Source: Selaginella moellendorffii
Lineage: Eukaryota > Streptophyta > Lycopodiopsida > Selaginellales > Selaginellaceae
NCBI RefSeq assembly: GCF_000143415.4
Contig: NW_003314399.1
Location: forward strand, 210,909-274,908
Direction of reading: 5' to 3'
DNA length: 64,000 nt
Position 1 is the first letter of the stretch. Each line of letters begins with the position of its first letter. The notes beneath the pieces are model-generated. The model did no database searches. It saw only the letters and a list, made by a program, of their open reading frames with translations, and had not been told where the DNA came from. Below, in pieces: positions 12,131 through 24,087 of the stretch. The position numbers and the translations under genes were made by a program.

Positions 12131-15100
12131 GCGGAGATTACCAGCACAATGCCGGGATTGGCCGCGATGCTGCGATGTGACACAAGAACCAATGCGTGCT
12201 CCCCCGCTGTGATCAGCCGGCGGGGCCCTTGCCGCCGCTCCGGAGCTTCGATCCGCGCTGCAAAACCTAGAATTCCCTTTCGCAGCCCATCCTGTGTGGC
12301 GTGGCTTGGGCTTGTCAAGCATGTTTGCTTCCTCCTGGGAACAACGAATGAAGAACTGGTTTTTACGGCCTCGTAATTGTAAATTCCAATTTCCATCCCC
12401 TCCGTTTAAAGCAAAAATTCTTGGCGCCTCACGTGTACTGCTTTTGCTTTTACCCCCTCGCGGTGGAAAAAAAAAACAGGTAACAGCTTTACTTACCACG
12501 CCGTTAAAAGTTTAAAGTGTGTGCACGTTACACACCAAAGAAGTTGACGGGCCGGCAGGAAAAAAGATTCACCACGCGTGGTAAGTTGCGCACGCGAAAG
12601 CTGCGCCGTCGGATTCATTCAGGCATTTGGTAGATTTCTGACACCTGGCCGGCAATGCTGGACACCTGGCAGCCCCTTGGTACGGGAATGTTTTGGCTAG
12701 AGGCGTACGGAGGTGGAAGTATATAGTGGCGGTGGGTGGTGCATTGTGCCAAAACAAAAGCTTGCCATGCCATCTAATTCAAAAGGCAAAACAAGGGCCA
12801 TGTGCTCCCACCATGTACTTGAGCCGCAAAATCTTAACAGGCCAAGTTGATATTGACATTCCAGCCGCAAAGAAATAGATAATCTGGAGTTGCTGGGCAA
12901 AATGCCCAGTGAGGGCATCTTGCGTGTAGTGGGAAATGTTTGGGTCTTTCTACCAACCAGGCGTATAGCAACAGGTTCCGAGCATGATGGGCAAGTGAGT
13001 GAGTGCCGTGGATGGTCCGTAGTGTCGGAGGAAGCTCTCGAGAAGAGATATTTTATCCGCCAAAGTGGTGCGCGGTTGCTCGATGATGGCTTGCTTGAAC
13101 ATGTCCATTGTCCTAAACCCTAAAACAAAAAGGTGGTGGAGGGCCGCTTTGGCGCTACTTTGGTGTTGTTAGTGGCTGATTGCTTAATAAATTTGGCCCG
13201 GCCGCTACAACTGCAAATGCCTACAAGCAGGAGGAACAAAAAGATGCCAATTGGGTTTTGCATCCCACTAGGGACGCATGGATTTTAAAGCAGGGGAAGT
13301 CCCTACCCCACACTCGAATAAGTGCAGTGAATTGGTTTCTTTTTTTAAAAAAAAAAAAGGAGAGAAAGGTCCTTTTTTCCTTTAAAAGCTCACTGTTCCG
13401 ATCGAACACCTAACGACAATCGCCAGTGAGATCAAACACAAGCAAGAGCTGCAAAGCTGCCTGTGGCTATAGCTATGGTAAATACATTGCCTAATGCTGG
13501 AAATATCTCCCACACACACCTCGTTTCCCTCGCAGAAATCTTGCAAATCCCCAATCTCCATCTCAGTCCTTGTTTGTTCTTGTTTGTTGCTCAACACAAA
13601 AAAGGAGTGTCGTGGAGATTATAGCAAGAGATATTTTTTTTATGCCCCCCGGCAATCATGAGTTGGAGACCTCAATGGAGACGGCACTGGGCGAGATTTT
13701 TGCTTTTGTGTTTGTGTGTGTGATTTGATTTGGTGACAAACCAAACCCATGGTTTAAACCACGGGAAAAATCTACGCGGGGGTTTGTTTCTTGGTCGAGG
13801 ATGGCGACACGGTACCGGCGCTAGCCGGTGAGCCGCCGACCGGAATGCGACCCGCCAGCCACGTCAGCGCGCTGTCGGCCGTAGGTCGCGCGTGCAAGTA
13901 CGGACTGTCGGGGTGGGCCTGTGGCGGGCCAATGGATGCCGTTGATTCGGTAGCGCTTCCCGTCCCACGTCACACTGACGCCGAGCTGGCTCCCCTTCCG
14001 TACAAACTCAAGCTTTGCTGGCTATGGGCTTCTCTCGCTTTGGAGAGATCTTCCAGAAATCTGTCCTCTCCCATGGCGATCACGACACATTCGCTCGAGA
14101 TTTGTATTGGTTTGATGGATTGAGAACCATCCAGAAACTCTGAGAAAACTACATGTAACCAGCCAGTAGAAAAGAGAAAGTCCCGCCGAGAGAACGCTCG
14201 GCACTCGCGAGATAGAGAAGAGAGAGAAAGATCTGTGTTAGTAGCAACTAGCTGTGAGTGTGTACACACTGAGAAGAGTGAGAAGAGTCATATGAGATGA
14301 AAGCTACCTAAGCTTCGCTCCCTTGTTTGTCCTGGCACAGTCGTGTGTGTGTGGATTATAACTTATATTGGTGCAAAGCTGTGGACCACTGCCCATGAAT
14401 GCGTTTGACACAGCGTTGTCCCAAAAGGGGGCATTCAACCAAGCCAGACAAGCGCTCAATCAACTATGCTACAAACGAGTGTGGGCGTTTTCCTTTCGTT
14501 CTTTCTTTTTCCTTGGTTGCAATCGATCGTAGGACCACTATCACCCAACACTACTGCAGACAGCAACCAGCAGCGCAAAGGACCACAATGTTTATGTTGG
14601 TTTGCCTCTTTGTGCTCACAAGTGGGACCTTAAACCTCGTGTTCCGTACGTGAGATGAGATGTGGAGCAACAACAAAAGCCAAGCTTGGATTTGGGATTT
14701 GGGATTTGAGATTTTTGGTGGTGGAGATGGTGGTGCTTGCGCTTTGCATTTGCTCGCCTGCTAGCTTTCAATCCCAAGTGGGGAGACGATATATGCTCCA
14801 ATAAATCAGAGGTAGGAGAAAGGAGAAGCAAGAGGACCATTGTTTTTAAATCGGTGATATAGGCGTCTTTGGCCTGTTTCTTTGTACTCCCCGCGGTACA
14901 AACTCTTCGAACATGGAATCTTTTCTCTTACTATAATAAGGGACTCCGTTTTGCAAAGGTTGATAACTTGATGCAAACGCCCAGCGTACGGACGTGCAGA
15001 ATCATTGATTTTCACACTTGGAAGCTACTCCAAAGCGGTGGAAAGGAATCGCGGAATGATTTTTCCATTCTTTTCGCGCGGGAATGAGAATAAAATCAAT

Positions 15101-16480
15101 GATTTTCTTTATCCTTGGGTAGAGAAATTTCTCAAAATGGGTGATTTTCTTACTTTTCCAGGAGCGGATATAGTTATATAACTATTGTTCTTCCTCGAGG
15201 AGGAATTTTGTGGACGGTCGAATAAATGGGCCGTGTAAATGTGATTCTTATCTAGAAGAGCATAAATTCCATATAGTTTTTTAATCCACATATCCTGAAA
15301 TCTTTCAGCAGAATGACAAGACAAGGTAGTGTGTGTTGTAGATGCAGTGGTCGTGTCCTCTGCTGAAGAAGCAAGGACCTCTCAATTTCAAGGGTCAGGT
15401 CAGTCCATCGCTGCTCCTTGGCTAGCGCGCAAATGAGGAAGAAGAAGAAGAAGATGAAAAAGAATAAGTTCTGTGTGTGACCCCAGAGTCGACTAATATT
15501 CTGATCTTCTGGTGTGGAGGAACCTTTGCAGCTTTTCTACTTATTTTTATATATATTTCTCATCAAATTTCCTGTGATATTGATCGATCCCGGTCAGTCA
15601 ATACTTGCAGGCAAATGCGAAATAATAATCACCATTGTATTATTACCAGCGCAATAATAATTAGGAACAATTCTGTATATGTGTGGATGAGGAATGAAAG
15701 AGGAAAGATTTAAAGATGGTATGGATGGAGGTTGAGAACATGATGTATTTTGAGTATTTATTTGTTAGAAGTTGGCAAAAGGTGACAGAGGTCCAACATT
15801 GGGACAAACGCAAGAAACAAGCAGAGATTCGGATGGATCCTCCTTTGAGACAAACGTAAGAGTGCGCAACAGTTTCTCTTCCACATTGTGCCGCAAAATA
15901 GACAAGTCGATGCAAGTTTAGGTCGGCCAGGCACGTAGAAAAGTTCAAAGATCTGGATGATATCATGGACTTTGCGGTGCAGAAATCTCGTGACCCTCGG
16001 TATCAGCATCGCGATCCAAATCCAAGCTCAAATGTTTCTTTTTTCTTCCTCCAAACATCTGTTGGCGTGGATCCATCGGAATCCAGTGGACTGAATCCAA
16101 AATCAACGCCTAAAGCAACTGTGTCTGATTTTTAAAGTCTCTCTCCCTCCAGAGTTTGCTTGTGGAGCTGTCAAGCGTGTCGGGGAGATCTAGTTTTTAT
16201 TATGTTCCCCAAACTTGTTTGATAAAATGTGGGATGAATCCATCAGTCTCTTGGTCGACCAGAGATCTAGAGGGATCTGGTTGGGGCATCAACATCGGAG
16301 AGACGGCAGTATAACAAAGAAAAAAACACTAAAAAGTCCAAACCCAGCTTTCCTTCTTCTTTGACAAAGATTACAAGACGAACAAATAAATGTGTTTGGT
16401 CGCGGAATAAAGCATATTCCAGGCAATAAATTATTTTCTGTTAAGCAAGGAATAAAGCATATTCTAGGCACACTTTTTTC
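12131..16480. other. Intergenic region without recognisable genes
   Basis: I see no supported gene in 4.3 kb. ORFs such as 12149-12376 and 13791-14123 are short, composition-driven and resemble no family I know. The sequence is mixed-composition, with several homopolymer and AG-rich patches and one CG-rich patch near 13800-13990. Two copies of the octamer GCATATTC occur at 16412 and 16458. Confidence 0.5.
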
Positions 16481-16481
16481 T

Positions 16482-16590
16482 CAAACACGGAAAAGAGATA
16501 GAACCTCTTTTATTGAACTTAATTTCTTTCGCACCTCAAACACGAAAAAGAGATAGAACCTCTTTTCCTTTGAACTTCATTTCTTTCGCA
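16482..16590. repeat. Tandem duplication of about 52 bp at the 3' end of the dioxygenase gene
   Basis: A unit starting CAAACACG and ending TTTCTTTCGCA occurs twice in tandem, at about 16482-16533 and 16536-16590. The second copy encodes the last residues and the stop codon of the dioxygenase; the first lies just outside the coding region. The duplication therefore copied the C-terminal codons without altering the functional stop. Confidence 0.8.
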
Positions 16591-17680
16591 GCATTGATAA
16601 TTTCTTCAAACATTAAACGTCTGAATGCTGCAGGGTGATCTTCATCGACCAGATGCGACGATGGCTCAATTGTTGCATTGACCTTTGGAAGCACAAAAGT
16701 AACAACGGACAATCGAGCTTTCTCCTTGTTTAGCACGGCTCGATGCTGGAGGCTAGGAAGAAAATCGTTGCTTAATACCTGGAAGAAATAACAAAACAAT
16801 AGTCTCTAATAATTTATAAAGAAACAAGACTATACCTGCAAGCAATCCCCAACGTTGACGACAAAAGACCCATGCAGTGGCTTACAAGCGATCCATTTGG
16901 AGTCTTTGAGGAGCTGGAGCCCTCCAACTTCGTCCTGAAGGAGGATGGTGATGATATCGGGGTCTGTGTGGGAGCCAGCGCCAAGAACAAGGCCAGGCTC
17001 TTCGCAAGGAGGATACCAATTGAAGCGAACGAGAGTTCTCTTCAGTCGCTCCCAGTGGCGTGTGAAATCCCCGCTAGTGACTCCCAGAGTCTCCTCCAGC
17101 AGCTGGAGGATCTCCAGAGCGAGCTCCTCCATAGCCATCGAGAACTTGTAATGCATCTCCCTGCACAAAGTTTTAGATCAACTTAGAAACAAAGAACATA
17201 CTTGATTTCCTCGCTGGAAGGCCACAACTTCTCGGCAGCGATCTTGAAATCGCTGGGGTCGGCCCAGGAGTGGAACGATTCCTGCCAGGATTTGTTCTGT
17301 TTGACGACGCCGCAATGGTATCCGGCAAGACTTCCGGACGAGTCATCCACCAGGGATTTAAGCTTGGTCTCGAGATCCATGTCGAAGATACCGCGAGCCC
17401 ATGCAACCGTATCATCGACGAGCTTCTCATCCACGCCGTGAGCCACCACTCGAAAAAAACCCCACTCGCAAACGGCATCTCTCACCTCCTCGAGCATCCG
17501 CTTGCGATCTTCGCCCGATGAGGCACGAATTCTCGCGAGGTGGAGGCAAGGGATTGTGTCGGAGGCGTCATCGTATGCGTTGTGCGGAACGGTGGGACGA
17601 TCGCCTGGATCAGTGACGTAGTAGTCCTCGATCGTGAGAGACTCCCCAAGAATTGCGTCTAGATTTGCAGCGGTCCCCAT
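16536..17680 (-). CDS. 2-oxoglutarate/Fe(II)-dependent dioxygenase
   Basis: Soluble oxygenase of the plant DOXC class, which couples 2-oxoglutarate decarboxylation to hydroxylation or desaturation of a small molecule. The substrate cannot be read from sequence. Three exons, 17680-17202, 17160-16836 and 16778-16536, give 348 aa, the usual length. The N-terminal DIOX_N part includes VCEWGFFRVVAHGV. The C-terminal jelly roll has the iron ligands His224 and Asp226 (SHTDPD) and His280 (LQHRAV), with 2-oxoglutarate binding by Arg290 and Ser292 (ARLSV). All catalytic residues are present. Introns are 41 and 57 nt. A (CT)n tract sits just upstream of the start codon. The two flanking octamer repeats lie downstream of the stop. 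Confidence 0.93.
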
Positions 17681-17859
17681 GATCTCTCTCTCTCTCTTTT
17701 TCTTCCTCTCTAGTATTTTCTACAGAAGACCCTCTTTTCTGCTGGCATTTTGTTGCATGAGGAACAACACGACAAAATTGTAGCATTCCAACACGGCATC
17801 TTCTAAAACGTACACCACCTTTTGCTCATAAAGTGGGACTACGCCACCTTTTGCTTAGA

Positions 17860-19566
17860 TTACGTAGTGTTGAGCAGCACGTAGGGAGCGGCATTCCCAG
17901 GCTCCATATTCCACGCATTTGCAGCAGCTCGAGAGGCACGTCCAAAATCACGCTGGAGTTTGCTACAGCCGAGCAGCGTCATCCAGGCCACGGAATGGGC
18001 CTCGAAAGGCATGGATCCGAGCAGTTCTTCTGCCTCCTCCACCCACGAAGCTCGTCCCAAGAGATCCACCAGACAAACATAGTGATCCCGATTTGCCACC
18101 AGCCCAAAGTCGTGCCTGGCACGAGCAAAGTAGCTCAATCCATCGCCCAGCAGCCCCGCGTGGCTACAAGCCGAGAGTAGCGCTACAAAGGTTGCCTGGT
18201 CCGGTGAGAACCCCTCGAGCTCCATGCCTCGCAGCGTTTCCACAGCTCGAGCGCCATGGCCGCCGCCCGCGTACGCTGAGACCATGGCGTTCCAGGACAC
18301 GGCATTCCTGGGTCCCTTGTCGAAGACGCGTCTCGCCTCGCCAAGAAGCCCAATCTTCGCGTAGAAGTGGACCAAAGCAGTGGAGATCCGGACGTCGTCC
18401 AGCATGGTGCGACCATCGATCGCCATCGCGAGAAGCTCCGCGTGGAGCATCTGGCCTTGCGAGACAGCCGGCAATCCAGCGCAGGCGTCGAGAGCCGAAA
18501 GAAAGCTGATCTCGTCGGCCTGGATCCCTTCCATGTCCATCCGATTGAAAACAATCAAACCACAAGCAAGCTCCTTGTTCTGGACGCACGCCGAGATCAT
18601 CGCATTCCAGGAGACGGTGTTCCTCACCGGCATTGCTTCGAAGAGCCTCGTCGCCTCGTCCAGATCCCCGCTCCCTGCGTGTGCTGCAAGCATGGACGTC
18701 CAACACACGACGTTTCGTCGCGAGGGCTCCATGCGATCAAACACCTTCCGAGCTTCCACCAGCCCGCCACACTTTCCATACATGCTCACCAGCGCCGTCG
18801 CAAGCACCACGTCCATCACTTGGCCGCTCCCGAGCGTGGATTCGATGTGGGTATGGATTGTTTTGCCTGCCGAAAGAGCGTTGCATGCCGCGCAAGCATC
18901 CAGAACCGTGACAAAGGTGATCTCGTTTGGCGTGGTGCCAGCGAGGTCCATTTTTCTGAAGAGTGCCACTGCCTCGTGTTGATGCCCTGCATGGGCATAT
19001 GCAGAGATGATAGCGTTCCAAGGAACCACGCTGGGATTTTGCATAGAATCAAACAATTCTCTAGCCTCAAAAAGTTTGCGCACCTGACCATATGCAGCTA
19101 TCATGCACGTCCACGAGGCTGCATCTTTCTCAGGCATTTTTTCAAACGTGGATTTTGCTTTGTCCAAATGCCCGTTCAAGGCGTATGCTGCAAGAATCAT
19201 GTTCCACGAGAACACATTCGGATGGGCAATAGCGTCAAACACCGCGCGAGCCTCGTCGACGCAGCCACACTTGCCGTACATGTTCACGAGCAAATTCCCC
19301 AGGAATCGGTCCTTTCTGTACTTGGAGTTGGGGTGCGATGCTATGTGATGGTGGAGGCGTCGCCCGTCGCTTAGATTTTTCGTGGCCGTGCAGCTTCTAA
19401 TGAGGCTTGCGTACTTGCTCACATTTGCCGGGCTTTTCTCTTGCTGCTCCTCTTCCACCGCATCCTTGACACTCTTGTTAAAAATGGCCTCTTTCCATCT
19501 TCCACTCCGTGGTTTGATGTTGCGATGGGATGCAAATCTTGCCTCTAGTGGTGCTGGATCACCCAT
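17860..19566 (-). CDS. Pentatricopeptide repeat protein, 568 aa, intronless
   Basis: Predicted organellar RNA-binding protein of the PLS subfamily. Some 13 PPR motifs follow one another from about residue 85 in P-L-S alternation, with typical lines such as NLLVNMYGKCG, VFSWNMILAAYALNG, AVSWNAMVSAYAGGG and FVALLSACSHAGLL. An E-like segment is cut short: the protein stops right after PYVLLN, where relatives usually continue for 20-60 more residues. The 3' flank carries two similar copies of a CCACCTTTTGCT segment, and the stop falls inside this patch, so local rearrangement may have trimmed the C-terminus. No DYW domain is present. The N-terminus is basic and Ser-rich, compatible with organelle targeting. 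Single-exon structure is usual for this family. Confidence 0.9.
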   Translation of the reverse strand: MGDPAPLEARFASHRNIKPRSGRWKEAIFNKSVKDAVEEEQQEKSPANVSKYASLIRSCTATKNLSDGRRLHHHIASHPNSKYRKDRFLGNLLVNMYGKCGCVDEARAVFDAIAHPNVFSWNMILAAYALNGHLDKAKSTFEKMPEKDAASWTCMIAAYGQVRKLFEARELFDSMQNPSVVPWNAIISAYAHAGHQHEAVALFRKMDLAGTTPNEITFVTVLDACAACNALSAGKTIHTHIESTLGSGQVMDVVLATALVSMYGKCGGLVEARKVFDRMEPSRRNVVCWTSMLAAHAGSGDLDEATRLFEAMPVRNTVSWNAMISACVQNKELACGLIVFNRMDMEGIQADEISFLSALDACAGLPAVSQGQMLHAELLAMAIDGRTMLDDVRISTALVHFYAKIGLLGEARRVFDKGPRNAVSWNAMVSAYAGGGHGARAVETLRGMELEGFSPDQATFVALLSACSHAGLLGDGLSYFARARHDFGLVANRDHYVCLVDLLGRASWVEEAEELLGSMPFEAHSVAWMTLLGCSKLQRDFGRASRAAANAWNMEPGNAAPYVLLNTT

Positions 19567-19589
19567 ACAGAGACTCCATGAAACTGGTC

Positions 19590-19770
19590 TTAGAGTAGGA
19601 AGATTATTCGGGCATATCCTGAAAAAAAAGATTATTCGGGAGGAAGATTATTCGAGCATATTCCTAGGATTCGCATTGGTTTAAGGTTTAGGCTTGTGTT
19701 TGGAAATGTTTTTATTGAGATTATTTTTATACGTGAAATTAGGAAGATTATTCGCGCATATTCTTGAAAT
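19590..19770. repeat. Cluster of GGAAGATTATTCG / GCATATTC repeats
   Basis: GGAAGATTATTCG or a close variant occurs three to four times, each followed by a GCATATTC or GCATATCC octamer (about 19604, 19656 and 19756). It lies upstream of the PPR start codon. The same octamer recurs downstream of the dioxygenase and of both SDR genes. Confidence 0.6.
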
Positions 19771-19814
19771 TTCTATAGATTACTCGGTCCATGCCACGGC
19801 CGCTTCCACTCCAG

Positions 19815-21468
19815 ATGCCGATGATCTGGATTTCCTGCTGCGATTCGGTCTTGCAGCGATTCCAAGAATCTGGCCACTGCGATCCTAGAACACGCCCACA
19901 TCGCTAGAACAAGGCCGATCGCCTCGTCTCGCAGCTCATCCGCATGTATGGGAAATGCGGCAGTCCCCGGAGCACGCCCTGGAGATCTTCCACGACCTCG
20001 CCAAGCCCAGGCATTGCGCGTGGAATGTGACCGTCGCAGCGCTTGCCGAGAATGGGCGCCTCCGAGAAACCTGTTTGATCGACTCAAGGCCCCAGATGCC
20101 ATAACGTGGACGACAATGATAGACCACTACGCCCGCGCCGGCGATCTCGACCGTCCGTGCGACATGTTTTGAGACAATGGGCGGCCGGGATGTCGTGTGC
20201 TGGAACTGGATGATTACGGTGAATGCCCAGAACAGGTATTTGGAGTTGGAAAAAGAACTTAAGATAATACCACAAAGGCCAGCGCGAGGTGCAGTGTCGT
20301 GGATTCTGGAAATCGTGCCCAAATGGGGCATATAACGGAAGCTGAGGACTTCTTGATACTGATGCCTCAATGGGAGGTTTGGTAAAGTACACCCATGGTT
20401 GCCGCTATGGCTCGGACTGGCCACGTACTGCGCTAAGAATGGTCAGTTTGACCAGATTGCAGTGCACGACGAAGTGTGTTGGAACGTTATGCTCTGGCAC
20501 ATTCCCTTAAAGGGCATCTGGATTGCTGCAAACTGGGCGGTTAATGGATCCCGACCAACATGGCCTGAAGTTCATGCATCGCGGAGATTGGAATCCAGTC
20601 TCAATGCTGGAAACGTGTACGTCCAGGGATCATATGGTATCTCACGAAAGTCTTTTCGCTAGACTCCACATGAACAGAGTTTCTTGTAATTTGTGTACAT
20701 GTTAAAAGAGTGGAAGACCTTTGGCACTAGCTGAACAAAAGCGAATGACCTTAGCGGAGCATCAGTCAGACGCCACTACGCCCGCGCCGGCGATCTCGAC
20801 CGTTTGTGCGACATGTTCGAGAAAATGAGCGGCCGGGATGTCGTGGGAACTGGCATTTGGAGTTGGCAAAAGAACTCTTCGACAGTATGCCGCTAAGAAC
20901 CACCGCGACGTGGAACACGATGATAGGCTCTTTCCTAGGGCAGGAAGCCTACTCCTTGATTCTATCCATGCCAGCGGGAGACACAATGTCGTGGATTCTG
21001 GCAGTCACAGTGCTTGCCCAAATGGGGCATATCAATGAAACAGACGACTTCTTTGTACGGATGCCTGAATGGGAGGTTTACGTCCATGATCGCCGCCATG
21101 GCCCAAACTGGCCGCGTCCTGGTGGCGTGGATGCTGCGCTATATTGATTTGCATAACATGAAAGATGCTTGCACAAGTTTTGAAGAGATGGCTGCGCACA
21201 ACGTGGTATCCTGGACGTCTTGCAAATGCTCAAATTGGGGATGCTTTTCTATACGATGCCCTTTCACAACGCCACTGCCAATGTCGTCTTTCTCACAGCT
21301 TATGCTCTCAATGGCTGCTTTGTTCATGCGTTTGAGATAATGAGTAAGATGATTCTTGAAGGATTCCTGCCTGATGCGTTTGTCCTACTCAGGCTTCTTA
21401 GCGGTTGTAGCCATGGCGGGAGATTAAGTGATGCTTGGAAGGACTACTTGATTGATCCTTTACTCTAA
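19815..21468 (+). pseudogene. Shattered PPR pseudogene with an attached GT17 5' end
   Basis: Frames carrying PPR-like text (RMYGKCGS, TWTTMIDHYARAGDLDR, CWNCM, NTMIGSFL, LLSGCSHGGRLSDAW) are broken by stops and indels throughout. There are two overlapping partial copies: the ARAGDLDR...SGRDVV segment occurs at about 20124 and again at about 20768. From 19815 to about 20775 the sequence is homologous, in inverted orientation, to 45421-46355. The homology runs past the PPR part into the GT17 upstream region: the start codon and first codons of the GT17 gene are recognisable at about 20742-20770. The protein cannot be functional. Confidence 0.85.
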
Positions 21469-21734
21469 TTTCTCTAATCCTTTCAAGATGATCGCTCACA
21501 AAATATGTCAATGCATGTGACATGCATTGGTGAACCCTCAGGACTCAATGTTATGCTTGGATCCTATTGCCACCTTGTCCCCATATTGCATCCCAGTATG
21601 CTCAATTTTCTCCTTTCCTCTTGTTACTCCCATCTTCAATAAAGAAGCTTGATCTCTTTGAAATCAAGTACTTGCTGATTGATTTTCACAGACAATCAAT
21701 GCCTCCTTCAAGAACAGAGCTTCCTTAGCTATTT
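21469..21734. other. Intergenic spacer, nothing recognised
   Basis: Short AT-rich spacer between the PPR pseudogene and the fold-back element. I see no coding or repeat signal. Confidence 0.5.
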
Positions 21735-22280
21735 ATATTTGCACAGCACAAGCTTTGTGGTTGCCTTTAGTCATCATGTTCTACCACCATAAGCTTTGCT
21801 GGTTTATCACAATAACAACTGGACAATCACTAGTAGCAGCTGTAGGAGGCAAATGAAGAAGAGAATGACCAAGCAACTACAAATTGAAGGAACAAAAAAA
21901 GAATCAAATCTATAAGTAGCTAGAGGAGTAATTGTAGTTGATTCATAACTACAACTTCTCCTTATGAGTGCCACTGGTATGACTACTACTCCAACTCGTG
22001 CCTCTTCAATGACGACTATGGCCACTACACACAGATCTTGGTAGATATGAAGACATAAAAGGTAGGGATGATATTAACTAGACATACAATTACTCCTCTA
22101 GCTACTTATAGATTTGATTATTCTTTGTTCCTTTAGTTTGTGATTCCTTTGTCATTTTGTTGCCCATTTGCCTCTTAGCTATTATTAATAATTGTCCAAT
22201 TGTTATCATGACAAACCGAATGGTGATAAAACATGGTGACTAAAGGCAAGTTGATGGTCTTAATAGAGTTTTTGCTATGC
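21735..22280. repeat. Fold-back (long inverted repeat) element
   Basis: Two arms of roughly 190-200 bp face each other: about 21735-21933 and, as reverse complement, about 22083-22280. The inner 60 bp (AATCAAATCTATAAGTAGCT onward) is nearly identical and similarity declines outward. The loop is about 150 bp. No transposase is encoded. A non-autonomous fold-back or MITE-like element is the simplest reading. Transcription would give a long hairpin RNA. Confidence 0.75.
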
Positions 22281-24087
22281 AAATACAAACATCATCATCA
22301 TTATCTATTGTCTAGTAATTGAAAAACTAAAAGCTAGAATTGATAAACTTGAGATATAATAATTATTATGCAATAAATGATGATGATAAGTCTTGTGAAA
22401 TATTTGGAGCTTTTGTTGAGTGATCATTTGGTTGCCATAATTCAAGATGATCTTAGATGATGATGATAAGTTAAGTGGAACATATTATTGATGATTATTG
22501 ACTGCCAAACACAACCAGAAAGTTAATTGTTAATCCCAAAAAACATTAATTAATTATAGAATCCCAATGAACTAGTTATAATCCCATGTGCCAAATTACG
22601 CTTAGACCAACCTCAGAGAAATAATTGTAAACTAAAGCAAGGGATTTTGAGGGTGACTATAACATATAAAACATTATTGTAGCAAATGACAAATTTCTAC
22701 ATATTTCATTCAACCAATCTCTAAAATCATTGTTAATTTAGACTTACTACTTTTATCTTTGTCCAACACTGCACATTAGGAGTTAAACTCACATTTTTAA
22801 CAAAGACTTTTAGTAGTACTTACAATAGAGGAAACACACTCAATTTAAAACTTTTACAAAAAGAACTTTAAAAGAAAAATACTCAATACTGAAATAGATC
22901 AAAATTTTTGTTTACAAGACAAAAGTAAGACTCTCAATTCCACATATATTCTCAACATTTAAATCAGTATAAGGAATATAAAGAATAAAAACTATAAAAG
23001 TCAAAAGTGAATAATGTTTTAAGAGAAGTAGGTGAGGAATAAACATTAAAATATGAGAAAGTGGCTCAAACTGAGAAATAATAGAAGATAAAAAGAAAAG
23101 CTTATATGATAAATTTAGGAATTGACACCTATCTTATAAAATTTTCAACTTATCTTGAAAGCTAGCCTTAAAACAATTAAAATCCTCATCACAATTAAAA
23201 ATTCACTCAAATTCATAAATTTCATCTGTGCATAAACTCAATCTTCTTAACATCCTCTAAGAATCAGATTATATCATTCATTGTATATAATCACACTCCA
23301 CATTAGCAAGAGATGGTTGGACACCAAGAATAAGAAAAATCATGTAATGAAAGTTGAAGATAATACATCAAAGATTCAAGTCACAACACCAGAAATTTGA
23401 TCTATATATGGCACGATCACATAAACAAAGTTGTTTAATAAAGACAATAGAGTAATATTGATAACCTTGAACAATACATTCCTCAATTGAAAAAAGTGTA
23501 ACATAGTAGAAATAAGGAATCAATAAAGATATATATAAAAAAAGAAGAGTAGATTTGATAACTACAATATTTGGCAAAAATCTACAATAAATCTAGATTA
23601 AAAAATGAGGGAATCACAAAATAAAAGCACAATTTTGAACACTAAAGAAAAACATTACTAAAAGTTTTCATATCCACCACTTTATTTGTATATAAAAATA
23701 GATGGCCTCGATTCAATATCAACTTGACAGTGCATATATTACACTATTAATATATATATATATATATATATATACATTACATAGGTGTGAAGTCCAAGTG
23801 TATAATTATGATGCTATATACTATTATTAATATATTGGGATTTTGATATCTATTGGATTGGTTTCAATCTAGACCTTTTATTGTTATATAAGCTAAGGCT
23901 AATTAAATATGCATATTTCTATAATCTATTTCTATATTTCATACATTCACATTAGTGGAGGTGAAAGGTAATTCTAATTGTTCCTAAAGAGCTTTTTGTT
24001 TACTCTTGCATTGTCTATATCTTTTTTGTTTCTATAGTTTTTTAAGTAATTTTTTTTTGTTTATCCTCTTCTTTTTGTTCATTTTCA
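22281..24087. other. AT-rich intergenic DNA with a (TA)n microsatellite
   Basis: No coding signal. An uninterrupted (TA)n tract sits at about 23748-23774. The rest is A/T-rich without clear repeat structure. The 5' leader or LTR of the adjoining gag relic should lie here but is too decayed to recognise. Confidence 0.55.

Noticed and set aside
12149-12376. 75-codon frame with Arg/Ser-rich, transit-peptide-like start
   Set aside because: No continuation in any plausible exon downstream, no homology recognised, composition explained by a CG-rich patch.
13791-14123. 110-codon plus-strand frame in a CG-rich patch
   Set aside because: No domain, no splice partners; likely random.
18367-19374. 335-codon open frame on the plus strand
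   Set aside because: It is antisense to the intronless PPR gene; GC-rich repeated PPR codons leave long open shadow frames. No family resemblance.
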